The position numbers and the translations under genes are program-made. DNA of 34,657 nt. Origin: an uncultured Collinsella sp. (GTDB lineage Bacteria > Actinomycetota > Coriobacteriia > Coriobacteriales > Coriobacteriaceae). Location of the stretch: NCBI GenBank assembly GCA_934646965.1, contig CAKUEZ010000012.1:1-34657 (forward strand), given 5' to 3'. The notes below the pieces were generated by a model. The model was not told where the DNA came from, did not search any database, and saw only the letters and a list, made by a program, of their open reading frames with translations. Below are positions 1 through 7,202 of this stretch, piece by piece; within the stretch, counting starts at the first letter, position 1, and the number at the start of each line of letters is the position of its first letter.

Positions 1-2
1 AT

Positions 3-77
3 TCCTCGGTAGCTCAATGGTAGAGCACGCGGCTGTTAACCGCGCTGTTGTAGGTTCGAGTCCTACCCGGGGAGCCA
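3..77 (+). tRNA. tRNA-Asn (anticodon GTT), copy 1
   Basis: A complete cloverleaf can be folded. The acceptor arm 3-9 pairs with 67-73 (one T-G wobble), a 5-bp anticodon stem 28-32/40-44 encloses a 7-nt loop with GTT at 35-37, and the T arm contains GGTTCGAGTCC. Discriminator G74 is followed by an encoded CCA at 75-77. The sequence is identical to the second copy starting at 112. The gene begins almost at the window edge, so its promoter and any further copies lie outside. Confidence 0.97.
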
Positions 78-86
78 GAATTTCTC

Positions 87-107
87 AGCCCATTCTGCTG
101 GGCTTTT
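87..107 (+). terminator. Hairpin between the two tRNA-Asn genes
   Basis: AGCCCA (87-92) pairs with TGGGCT (99-104) around a 6-nt loop and runs into TTTT. The stem is only 6 bp, so it may terminate partially or act as a processing element between two co-transcribed tRNAs. Confidence 0.5.
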
Positions 108-111
108 AAAT

Positions 112-186
112 TCCTCGGTAGCTCAATGGTAGAGCACGCGGCTGTTAACCGCGCTGTTGTAGGTTCGAGTCCTACCCGGGGAGCCA
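112..186 (+). tRNA. tRNA-Asn (anticodon GTT), copy 2
   Basis: This is a base-for-base copy of the tRNA at 3-77, including the encoded CCA (184-186) and the few bases before the 5' end. The anticodon GTT lies in the same 7-nt loop. The pair forms a 77-bp direct repeat with a 109-bp period, which points to a recent duplication or homogenisation by gene conversion. Confidence 0.97.
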
Positions 187-192
187 GGTTGT

Positions 193-222
193 AAAACCCG
201 TCGCTTATGCGGCGGGTTTTTT
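193..222 (+). terminator. Intrinsic terminator after the tRNA-Asn pair
   Basis: CCCGTCGC (197-204) pairs with GCGGCGGG (209-216; one T-G pair) over a TTAT loop, followed by six T. A-rich bases ahead of the stem can pair with the T tract. This is a classic Rho-independent terminator ending the tRNA unit. Confidence 0.9.
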
Positions 223-318
223 CATGCCGCGATCATCAACCGCGGACGTTACCGTATCAACATTTCGTGTCGAGGATGTAATCACGAACCCCGCCACCTC
301 AACACGGCGCGGTCGTTG

Positions 319-324
319 TAGAAT
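319..324 (+). promoter_or_regulatory. Candidate -10 box upstream of the asp23-like gene
   Basis: TAGAAT lies about 57 bases before the chosen GTG start, in a G/T-rich context. No convincing -35 box is visible 16-18 bases upstream, so this is a weak call. The stretch 223-380 otherwise holds nothing recognisable. Confidence 0.35.
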
Positions 325-380
325 ATTGCAATGATTGCTCCCACGACATGGTGCCGCGAGCACCAGAAAAGGAGATTCTT

Positions 381-737
381 GTGTCTGAGACCATTAACGG
401 CAGCCTGAGCGTCTCGAACGACGTTATTGCCGATATTGCCGGTTATGCCGCGATGACGTGCTACGGCGTTGTCGGCATGGCCGAGCAGCTCCAGGGCGCC
501 GAGAGCGTGCGCCTGCTTGCCGGCCAGCGCCTCCGCAAGGGCGTGCTTGTCTCCGCCGACGAGAACGGCCTCACGGTCGACCTTCACGTCGTGCTCGAGA
601 ACGGCGTCAACATGAAGTCCGTCTGCCACAATCTTTCGAGCTCCGTTGCCTTCACTCTGCAGGAGATCGCCCAGATCGATCCCGCCAGCCTTAAGATCGG
701 CATTCACATCGACGCGCTCAAGAGCCGTCTGAACTAG
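381..737 (+). CDS. Asp23/Gls24 family envelope stress protein (YloU-like)
   Basis: A 118-residue small soluble protein of the Asp23/Gls24 (DUF322) family, which in Bacillota is linked to the envelope stress response. The molecular role is unsettled. The sequence has the family pattern: a start SVSNDVIADIAGYAAMTCYGVVGMA, read here as two halves around residues 12-35, then a GLTVDLHVVLENG strand (about 65-77) and a C-terminal helix-strand IDPASLKIGIHIDAL. I chose the GTG at 381 because AAAAGGAG (367-374) sits just ahead of it. An in-frame ATG at 348 has no ribosome binding site. It lies 27 bases before fakA, the same yloU-yloV pairing as in Bacillus, so the two are probably co-transcribed. Confidence 0.88.
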   Translation: MSETINGSLSVSNDVIADIAGYAAMTCYGVVGMAEQLQGAESVRLLAGQRLRKGVLVSADENGLTVDLHVVLENGVNMKSVCHNLSSSVAFTLQEIAQIDPASLKIGIHIDALKSRLN

Positions 738-764
738 CATCCGAATACGGAGATTTCACTACTC

Positions 765-2426
765 ATGATTGCTAAGACCATTCGCACCTGTTTTCCGATC
801 GCTGCGGCTGCCGTTTCCGACAAGGCCGAGGAGATCAACAAGCTCAACGTCTTCCCCGTACCCGATGGCGATACCGGCACCAACATGTCGCTCACGCTCG
901 CCTCGGTGACCAAGGAGCTTTCGGCTCTTCCCGCCGATGCCAACATGGAGGCCATCGCCGGTGCCATCACCCACGGCTCCCTCATGGGCGCCCGCGGTAA
1001 CTCCGGCGTCATCACTTCGCAGATCCTGCGCGGCGTGGCCGAGGGCCTTGTCTCTGCCGACGAGCCCATTACGTCCGCCAACATCGCCTTCGCCTTCCGC
1101 CGTGCCGTCAAGGTTGCCTTCCAGGCCGTCCGCAAGCCCATCGAGGGCACGATTCTCACCGTCCTGCGCGACGTCTCGACGAAGGCCGACGAGTGCGAGA
1201 AGAAGAAGTTCTCGGCCGAGGATGCGCTCGACGCCATTGTCGTCGAGGCCTATCAGTCCGTCGCCCGCACGCCCGACCTGCTTCCCGTCCTCAAGGAGAA
1301 CGGCGTGGTCGACTCCGGCGCCTTTGGCTTTGCCATTTTCCTGGAGAACTTCGTGGCCGCAGCCCTTGGCCGCGGCACCGTCGTCGAGGATTTTTCCGCT
1401 ACGTTTGATTCCGCCGGCTCTGCCCGCGATGCGGCTCTTGGCCGCGTTGAGATCGAGGCCAACGACGACTGGGAAGGCTCGGAGTTCCGTTACTGCAACG
1501 AGTTCCTCTTTAAGGCCGATGCCCCGTTTGATGAGGACGAGTGCCTCAAGTTCCTGGGTTCCATGGGCGACTGCGAGCTGCTCGTGGGCGCGTACCCCGA
1601 TTACAAGATTCATGTTCACTCCAACACCCCGAACCTGGTGCTCGAGCACATGCTGCAGCTCGGTCAGATCTACGAGGTCTTTATCCACAACATGGAGATG
1701 GAGGCCCACGACCGTACCGCCAAGATCCACGAGGATCAGGAGAAGGCCGCTGAGCCCGTCAAGGCTCTGGGCTTTGTCGCCGTTGCCGCCGGTTCGGGCG
1801 AGGCTGACATCCTCAAGTCCCTCGGTGTCGATGTGATCGTTTCTGGTGGCCAGACCATGAACCCCTCGACCGCCGACCTGCTGGGCGCCGTCGACCAGGT
1901 CAACGCGACCTCGGTCATCATCCTGCCCAACAACGGCAACATTCGCATGGCTGCCGAGGCTGCTGCCTCCGCCTGCACCGATAAGAAGGTTGCCGTCGTT
2001 CCCACTAAGACCGTCCCGCAGGCCTTCTCTGCGCTGTTTGCGGTCCTGCCCGATTCCGAGCTCGAGGATGCCGTCGCCGCTATGGTCGATGCCATCAGCG
2101 AGGTACGCGATGGCGAGGTCACCCGTGCCGTGCGCGATTCCAGCGCCTCCGACGGCTCGCCGATTCACTCCGGTGACGTCATGGGCATCATCGCCGGTTC
2201 CATCGACGTGGTCGGCTCCGATGTGAAGCAGGTTACGCTCGACTGCATCAACCGCATGCAGGAGGAAGAGGAGGGCGACGCGCTGACGATTCTGGCCGGC
2301 GAGGAGCTGTCCGACGAGGCCTTCCAGGAGATCGTCGACGCCATCGAGGAGGCTCAGCCCGATCTGGAGATTGATGCCCATCGTGGCGAGCAGCCGCTCT
2401 ATCCTGTGATCTTCTCGATCGAGTAG
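765..2426 (+). CDS. fakA: DAK2-domain fatty acid kinase (FakA/YloV)
   Basis: A 553-residue DAK2/DegV-type protein. In the FakA family the N-terminal dihydroxyacetone-kinase-like domain uses ATP to phosphorylate fatty acids presented by FakB proteins, feeding acyl-phosphate to phospholipid synthesis. Visible here are the nucleotide/Mg-binding signature NVFPVPDGDTGTNMS near residues 27-41, the second glycine-rich motif SLMGARGNSGVITSQ near 77-91, a middle domain, and a C-terminal FakA-type domain (about 330-553). The length matches the family (about 550). No fakB is present in the window. plsX, which acts on the same acyl-phosphate pool, lies about 5 kb downstream. The product name rests on motif and neighbourhood; a role as a kinase of another substrate is not excluded. 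Confidence 0.92.
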   Translation: MIAKTIRTCFPIAAAAVSDKAEEINKLNVFPVPDGDTGTNMSLTLASVTKELSALPADANMEAIAGAITHGSLMGARGNSGVITSQILRGVAEGLVSADEPITSANIAFAFRRAVKVAFQAVRKPIEGTILTVLRDVSTKADECEKKKFSAEDALDAIVVEAYQSVARTPDLLPVLKENGVVDSGAFGFAIFLENFVAAALGRGTVVEDFSATFDSAGSARDAALGRVEIEANDDWEGSEFRYCNEFLFKADAPFDEDECLKFLGSMGDCELLVGAYPDYKIHVHSNTPNLVLEHMLQLGQIYEVFIHNMEMEAHDRTAKIHEDQEKAAEPVKALGFVAVAAGSGEADILKSLGVDVIVSGGQTMNPSTADLLGAVDQVNATSVIILPNNGNIRMAAEAAASACTDKKVAVVPTKTVPQAFSALFAVLPDSELEDAVAAMVDAISEVRDGEVTRAVRDSSASDGSPIHSGDVMGIIAGSIDVVGSDVKQVTLDCINRMQEEEEGDALTILAGEELSDEAFQEIVDAIEEAQPDLEIDAHRGEQPLYPVIFSIE

Positions 2427-2436
2427 GCATCTGGCC

Positions 2437-4614
2437 ATGTCCGAGCTGTGCTCCGTGCCGCGCGTCTCGGAGCGCTTTGCCCAGAGCAATGCGCTCGACG
2501 AGGATATCGCGCGACTCAAATATGTTTCGGGTAAACGTGAGGAGGCCCTTCGCCGTCTGGGAATTCGGACGGTGGGGGACCTCCTTCTCCATATCCCTCA
2601 TCGATACCTCGACTTTACGCGCTCCTGGTCCATCGAGATGGCGCCCATCGGCACCGTCTGCACCATCATCGCTACGGTCGATCGCATTGTGCAAAAGCAG
2701 CCTCGTCCGCGCATGCAGGTGACCGAGGTTTCGCTCGTGGATGACACGGGCGTGCTCCAGGTTGCCTTTTTCCGACAGCCCTGGATTGCCCAGCAGCTCA
2801 AACAGGGCGACCGCTTGGCCGTGATGGGCAAGGTCGAGTTTGCCTACGGCTTTAAGCAGATGGCCTCGCCGCACTTTGAAAAGCTCGAGGATGGGCGCGC
2901 CGCCGGCACCATCTTGCCGGTTCATTACGTGAGTGACGGCGTGAGCCAGGCGTGGATGCGCCGTATTGTGAGCGGTGCGCTTGAAGTCATCGGCAATCCC
3001 TTTGACCCCATTCCGGCTCCGCTGCGTGTAAAGCGCAAGCTTATGAGCAATGCCCGCGCGCTGCGCGCGATTCACTTTCCCTCGAGTATGGCCGAGCGCG
3101 ACATTGCGCGCCGCCGTCTGGCCTACGAGGAATGTCTCTACCTGCAGCTCGCACTGCGCCTGCGCAACGACGGCGGCTTGGTCGACGTGGTGCCCTATGC
3201 GCACGTTGCGGGCGAGCATCTGTCCGCGCTTAAACAGGCCCTTCCGTTCTCGCTGAGCGACGAGCAGGAGGCCGCATTCCAAGATATCCTGCATGACATG
3301 TGCGATGGCGAGCGTGTGATGAACCGCCTGCTGCTGGGCGATGTCGGTACCGGCAAGACCGCCGTTGCCGCCTGCGCGCTGGCCGTGGCTGCCGATAGCG
3401 GCACGCAGGCCTGTGTCATGGCGCCGACGGGTGTGCTGGCGCGTCAATATGCCGATAAGACCGGCCCTTTGCTCTCGCAGGCCGGTATGACCTGGGCGCT
3501 CCTCACGGGCGCCACGCCGGCGACCGAGCGCGAGCGCATCCATGTGCAGCTGGAATCGGGCGAGCTCGACGTCCTCTTTGGCACCCATGCGGTGCTTTCG
3601 GACAACGTTACGTTCAAGCATCTCTCGCTTGTGGTCATCGACGAACAGCACCGGTTTGGCGTCGGCCAACGTAACGCCCTGCGCGCCAAGGGTCCCGGAG
3701 CCGACTTGCTCGTTATGACGGCGACGCCCATCCCGCGTACGCTGGCGCTTTCGGTCTACGGCGACTTGGACACGAGCATCATCCGCCATCGCCCCGTTCC
3801 GGGCGCCGGCGTGACGACGCGCATCCTTACCGAGTCGAGCCGTGACCTGGCATATGGGGCCATTCGCGAGGCGCACGAAAAGGGCCAGCAGGCCTATGTT
3901 ATCTGCCCACTTGTGGAGCCGAGCGACTCGGCCGATGAGCTCGAGGACGTTCCCGGTATCGCCCGCGACGACGAAGGCCACGTGACCGTGCCCGTGCCGT
4001 TGCACGATACGGCTACCGAGCTCGACCGCCTGCGCCTGGCGCTGCCGGGTCTTACCATCGAGCGACTTCACGGCCGTATGGCGGCGGGGGAGAAGGACCG
4101 CGTGATCGATGCCTTTAAGCGCGGCGATATCGACGTGCTCGTCTCGACCACGGTGGTCGAGGTGGGCGTCGACGTGCCCAACGCCACCGTCATGGTCATC
4201 GAGAACGGCGAGCGCTTTGGCTTGGCCGCCCTGCACCAGCTGCGTGGTCGCGTGGGCCGCGGTAACGTTTCGGGCACGTGCCTGGTCATGACGCACTCTA
4301 AGGGCAACGGCGGTTCGTCGGCAGCGCAAGACCGCCTGCAGTCACTCGAAAAGACCTCAGACGGCTTTACGCTCGCCCAGATGGATCTGCGTTTGCGCCA
4401 TGAGGGCGAAATCTTAGGTTACCGCCAGCATGGCGGCGTGACCCTGCGCTTTGTCGACCTCGATGCCGACGAGGAGCTGATCGAGTGGGCGCATTTGGAC
4501 GCCGTCGAGCTCTTGCGGTATGCTAGCAACCTTGACTCTGTGGCGACGCGTCCCCTGCGCGATGCGGTCGCCACGCGGTATCGACATATCTTTAAGGAGG
4601 TCAGCGGAGGATGA
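2437..4614 (+). CDS. recG: ATP-dependent DNA helicase RecG
   Basis: A 725-residue superfamily 2 helicase that remodels stalled replication forks and branch-migrates Holliday junctions. The N-terminal wedge/OB region covers roughly residues 60-270. Motif I LLGDVGTGKT is near 300-310, the DEQH box VIDEQHRFGVGQR near 400-410, motif III MTATPIPRTLALS near 425-437, and motif VI ENGERFGLAALHQLRGRVGRG near 588-608. The length is slightly above the usual ~690. The ATG at 2437 is 10 bases after the fakA stop and has no good ribosome binding site, so translational coupling is likely. The TGA overlaps the ATG of rsmD. Confidence 0.97.
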   Translation: MSELCSVPRVSERFAQSNALDEDIARLKYVSGKREEALRRLGIRTVGDLLLHIPHRYLDFTRSWSIEMAPIGTVCTIIATVDRIVQKQPRPRMQVTEVSLVDDTGVLQVAFFRQPWIAQQLKQGDRLAVMGKVEFAYGFKQMASPHFEKLEDGRAAGTILPVHYVSDGVSQAWMRRIVSGALEVIGNPFDPIPAPLRVKRKLMSNARALRAIHFPSSMAERDIARRRLAYEECLYLQLALRLRNDGGLVDVVPYAHVAGEHLSALKQALPFSLSDEQEAAFQDILHDMCDGERVMNRLLLGDVGTGKTAVAACALAVAADSGTQACVMAPTGVLARQYADKTGPLLSQAGMTWALLTGATPATERERIHVQLESGELDVLFGTHAVLSDNVTFKHLSLVVIDEQHRFGVGQRNALRAKGPGADLLVMTATPIPRTLALSVYGDLDTSIIRHRPVPGAGVTTRILTESSRDLAYGAIREAHEKGQQAYVICPLVEPSDSADELEDVPGIARDDEGHVTVPVPLHDTATELDRLRLALPGLTIERLHGRMAAGEKDRVIDAFKRGDIDVLVSTTVVEVGVDVPNATVMVIENGERFGLAALHQLRGRVGRGNVSGTCLVMTHSKGNGGSSAAQDRLQSLEKTSDGFTLAQMDLRLRHEGEILGYRQHGGVTLRFVDLDADEELIEWAHLDAVELLRYASNLDSVATRPLRDAVATRYRHIFKEVSGG

Positions 4615-5261
4615 GAATCATCGGCGGCGAATGGCGCGGTCGTAAGATCGAGGAGCCCCGTGGTCGCGATGTCACGCGCCCCACGACTGATCGCGTGCGC
4701 GAGGCGTGCGCGTCTATGGTCATGTCGGCATTCGATTTCGATTTGGACGAGGTTCGTGTGCTGGACGCCTTTGGCGGTTCCGGCGCCTTAGGTATAGAGA
4801 TGCTCTCGCGTGGCGCCCGCTCGCTCACCACGTTCGAGATTGATCGCAACGCCGCGCGGCTCATTTCCAAGAATATCGAATCATTGTGCCGCGACCGTGC
4901 CCGCTGGCGCGTCGTGACTGGCGATATCCTCGCCAGCGCCTCGCGTGGCCGTGTGCCGGGCGGCCCCTTCAATCTGGTTTTGCTCGACCCGCCCTATGCC
5001 TTTGGTGCCGAACCGGTCGAGGAGTTGCTTCAGAACCTGTCCCAGCAAAACCTGCTCGCCCCGGGCGCATATGCCCTGTTTGAGCACGCTGCGGCCCAGC
5101 CTGGCGCACATCCGGTAGGCTTTGAGACCGTGCGCGAGAAGCGCTACGGCATCACATCGGTCGACCTGCTTCGCTGGGTCGGCGACGACGAGGACGATAG
5201 CGCCGACACCGATGCCGGCGACAACAATGGCACGATGTTTCAGGAGGACGCCCATGAGTGA
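4611..5261 (+). CDS. rsmD: 16S rRNA (guanine966-N2)-methyltransferase RsmD
   Basis: A 216-residue class I SAM-dependent methyltransferase expected to modify G966 of 16S rRNA. Characteristic pieces are the N-terminal GGEWRGRKI and TRPTTDRVREA segments (residues 4-36), the SAM motif LDAFGGSGALGIEMLSRGA (about 47-65) and the catalytic DPPY motif LLDPPYAFG (about 124-132). The last ~25 residues form an acidic tail not needed by the family core. Its ATG overlaps the recG stop by 4 bases, and its own end overlaps the coaD start by 8 bases. The rsmD-coaD pair is widely conserved. Confidence 0.95.
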   Translation: MRIIGGEWRGRKIEEPRGRDVTRPTTDRVREACASMVMSAFDFDLDEVRVLDAFGGSGALGIEMLSRGARSLTTFEIDRNAARLISKNIESLCRDRARWRVVTGDILASASRGRVPGGPFNLVLLDPPYAFGAEPVEELLQNLSQQNLLAPGAYALFEHAAAQPGAHPVGFETVREKRYGITSVDLLRWVGDDEDDSADTDAGDNNGTMFQEDAHE

Positions 5262-5751
5262 CACCATCAACCGCGTCATCGTTCCGGGTACCTTCGATCC
5301 CATCACGTTTGGTCATATCGACGTCATCCGCCGTGCCCGCCGCATCTTTCCCAGCGTGATCGTGGCCGTTGCCGAATCGCAGGGCAAAAACGGCGTGGGT
5401 ACCACCTTTATGCTCGACGAGCGCGTGGCACTGGCCCGCGAGGCGCTCGGTGATATCGATGGCGTCGAGGTGCTGCCCTTTACCGGCCTGCTGGTCGATT
5501 TTGCCCGCGAGCAGGGTGCGGGTGCTGTGGTCAAGGGCCTGCGCGCCATGACCGATTTTGAGTACGAGCTGCAGCAGGCAGACCTCAACTACCGCCTGGA
5601 CAACGAGCTGGAGTCCATCTTTGTCATGAGTGCGCCGCAGTACGGCTACATCTCGAGCTCGGTAGTTCGCCAGATTGCCTCGCTTGGCAGCGACGTTTCG
5701 ACGTTTGTGCCACCCAATGTAGTTGAGGCGCTTAAACATCGCTTTTCGTGA
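5254..5751 (+). CDS. coaD: Pantetheine-phosphate adenylyltransferase CoaD
   Basis: A 165-residue nucleotidyltransferase that converts 4'-phosphopantetheine and ATP to dephospho-CoA, the penultimate step of CoA synthesis. The T/HxGH signature appears in VPGTFDPITFGHIDVI (residues 9-24). The C-terminal ISSS-V-R motif is in YGYISSSVVRQIASLG, and KGLRAMTDFEYELQ matches the family centre. The length matches the usual ~160. I chose ATG 5254 because AGGAGG (5242-5247) precedes it. A longer reading from 5122 would run through rsmD in another frame without an RBS. The product also supplies the phosphopantetheine arm for AcpP encoded downstream. Confidence 0.96.
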   Translation: MSDTINRVIVPGTFDPITFGHIDVIRRARRIFPSVIVAVAESQGKNGVGTTFMLDERVALAREALGDIDGVEVLPFTGLLVDFAREQGAGAVVKGLRAMTDFEYELQQADLNYRLDNELESIFVMSAPQYGYISSSVVRQIASLGSDVSTFVPPNVVEALKHRFS

Positions 5752-5753
5752 CG

Positions 5754-5784
5754 TTGCATTATGCCTGTTGGCATGTGGTAAACT
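5754..5784 (+). promoter_or_regulatory. Candidate promoter ahead of the coiled-coil gene
   Basis: TTGCAT (5754-5759) and TAAACT (5779-5784) are separated by 19 bases, with TGTGG just before the -10 box. A small inverted repeat (ATGCC/GGCAT, 5761-5774) sits in the spacer. The 68-base gap after coaD and this element suggest a new transcript start here. Confidence 0.5.
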
Positions 5785-5819
5785 AACACGATGATATGTT
5801 ACCTATGAAAGGAGACCGG

Positions 5820-6317
5820 ATGCCGGGCGAGAATTTTCCTGGCGACAGGATCGTGAGCCTTGTCGACGAGCTCGAGGGGCTCATCGAAGAGGCTAAGACG
5901 CCGTTCGGCAAGAATGCCCAGATGAAGGTCATCGATGCCGACGTCTTCTTTAACATCCTCGATGAGATCCGTATGAGCTATCCCGAGGAGTGGCAGAAGT
6001 CCCGCCGCATTCTCAAGGAGCGCGAGGAGCTTATGGCTTCCGCCGCCGCTCAGGCCGATTCCATCATCGCCGACGCTCAGCAGCAGGCCCTCACCATCGC
6101 CGGTGAGCAGGAGATCGTCCGCCTCGCCCAGCAGCAGGCCGACGATATCCGCGACCGTGCCCAGCAGTACGAGCGCGAGACGCGCTATGCCGCCGAGGAC
6201 TACGCCGAGCAGGTCTTTACGCACCTAGAGGAGAACCTCAAGAGCCTGACCGGCACCGTTACCCGTTGCCGCCAGCAGCTCAACGAGGGTGCCGCCCAGC
6301 AGAATGGTCAGTGGTAA
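5820..6317 (+). CDS. Coiled-coil protein, SepIVA/DivIVA-like by position
   Basis: A 165-residue soluble protein. An N-terminal motif RIVSLVDELEGLIEEAK (about 9-25) and a short linker lead into VIDADVFFNILDEIR. A long charged, Ala/Gln-rich helix follows (about 65-135, repeated AQ/QQ-AD heptads typical of coiled coils), then a shorter helix to the end. There is no signal peptide or membrane segment. Similar uncharacterised coiled-coil proteins, often named 'ATPase', sit between coaD and DUF177 in many Gram-positives. In mycobacteria the gene at this place is the DivIVA-like septation factor SepIVA. ATG 5820 is chosen because GGAG (5811-5814) precedes it. It overlaps the next gene by one base (TAATG). 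The family is inferred from shape and position, and the function is not shown by the sequence. Confidence 0.8.
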   Translation: MPGENFPGDRIVSLVDELEGLIEEAKTPFGKNAQMKVIDADVFFNILDEIRMSYPEEWQKSRRILKEREELMASAAAQADSIIADAQQQALTIAGEQEIVRLAQQQADDIRDRAQQYERETRYAAEDYAEQVFTHLEENLKSLTGTVTRCRQQLNEGAAQQNGQW

Positions 6318-6871
6318 TGGCTGAGTTCCCGAGCGTTACCGTCGATCTTTCCGAGCAGCTCGAGTTTCCCGGAGACTCGTATCCGCTGACCGGCAAGGTC
6401 GATGTCGCCACCTACACGGTGGGCGAGAAGGAGTATCAGCTGCAGGACGGTATCGACTACGACGTGGTCTTTACCAATGCCGGCACCGGCGTTCTGCTGA
6501 CTGGCATGGTTCGTGCGCACGCCACCGGCGAGTGCGACCGTTGTCTGGAGCCCGCCTCGTTCGATATCGCCGGCGAGATCGAGGAGTTCTATCTCTTTGA
6601 GGAGCCCGAGGATCCCGAGGCGTACGAGGACGGCTACGAGCTGTTGGGAGAGGATCGCATCGTTGACCTGGGCGAGCCCATCAACGATGCCGTCGTCATG
6701 GACACCCCGTTCGTGGTGCTCTGCAAGCCCGATTGCCGCGGTCTTTGTCCCGTCTGCGGTGGTAATCTCAACGTCGAGCAATGCGATTGCGCCGCTCAAG
6801 CCGAGGCCGAATGGGCCGAAGCCACGGAAAATCCATTTGCAGCATTAAAGAATCTCAAGCTTGACGAGTAA
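6317..6871 (+). CDS. DUF177 family protein (YceD-like)
   Basis: A 184-residue protein of the DUF177/YceD family, which is nearly always encoded directly before rpmF and has been tied to 23S rRNA maturation in some organisms. The core signature is visible: GECDRCLEP near residues 72-80, an acidic central stretch, and a C-terminal zinc-ribbon-like cluster with CKPDCRGLCPVCGGNL and a CDC motif (about 136-157). The ATG at 6317 shares a base with the preceding stop codon, so translation is probably coupled. The coding sequence ends 64 bases before rpmF. Confidence 0.9.
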   Translation: MAEFPSVTVDLSEQLEFPGDSYPLTGKVDVATYTVGEKEYQLQDGIDYDVVFTNAGTGVLLTGMVRAHATGECDRCLEPASFDIAGEIEEFYLFEEPEDPEAYEDGYELLGEDRIVDLGEPINDAVVMDTPFVVLCKPDCRGLCPVCGGNLNVEQCDCAAQAEAEWAEATENPFAALKNLKLDE

Positions 6872-6885
6872 AACTGTGGTAGTAT
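6861..6885 (+). promoter_or_regulatory. Candidate promoter for rpmF (extended -10 type)
   Basis: TGTGGTAGTAT (6875-6885) resembles an extended -10 element. TTGACG at 6861-6866 overlaps the end of the DUF177 gene, but its spacing of 13 bases is too short for a standard pair. The position, 51 bases before the rpmF ATG, fits a start for the L32 transcript. Confidence 0.4.
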
Positions 6886-6935
6886 CGCTACTTGCGCGTA
6901 ATCGCCACACTGGATAGTTTATAAGGAAGGTCACT

Positions 6936-7115
6936 ATGCCCGTACCTAAACAAAAGCAGGGTCGTATCCGCACTCACACCCGCCGTTCCGCCAACATGAA
7001 GATCTCGGCTGCGGCTCAGTCCACGTGCCCCCGTTGCGGCGCTGTTAAGCTCCCGCACCACGTGTGCCCCAGCTGCGGTTTCTACAAGGACCGCGAGGTT
7101 ATCGTTACCGAGTAA
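6936..7115 (+). CDS. rpmF: 50S ribosomal protein L32
   Basis: A 59-residue basic protein starting MPVPKQKQGRIRTHTRRS. It ends in a zinc ribbon with two Cys pairs, CPRCG (31-35) and CPSCG (44-48), so this is the zinc-binding form of L32. AAGGAAGG (6922-6930 region) precedes ATG 6936. It lies between the DUF177 gene and plsX, the conserved yceD-rpmF-plsX order seen across bacteria. The gene is followed by a 12-bp terminator hairpin. Confidence 0.97.
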   Translation: MPVPKQKQGRIRTHTRRSANMKISAAAQSTCPRCGAVKLPHHVCPSCGFYKDREVIVTE

Positions 7116-7155
7116 CTGTATACTCTGGATACGATGCCGTTCCAACTGGAACCAC

Positions 7156-7186
7156 AATGGCCGGCTCAATGAGTCGGCCATTTTTG
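7156..7186 (+). terminator. Strong hairpin between rpmF and plsX
   Basis: GGCCGGCTC (7159-7167) pairs with GAGTCGGCC (7171-7179; one G-T pair) over a 3-nt loop, extended by AAT/ATT, and runs into five T. The plsX ribosome binding site follows only about 4 bases later. It therefore looks like an operon-internal attenuator that sets the rpmF:plsX ratio rather than a full stop. Confidence 0.8.
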
Positions 7187-7202
7187 TATAAGGAGCATGT
7201 AT

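Noticed and set aside
759..2519. A 586-codon minus-strand frame opposite fakA
   Set aside because: Same codon-bias effect; repetitive composition and no ribosome binding site.
2248..4329. A 693-codon minus-strand frame opposite fakA and recG
   Set aside because: The plus-strand genes have complete motifs and proper starts; the antisense frame arises from codon bias (GC-rich third positions).
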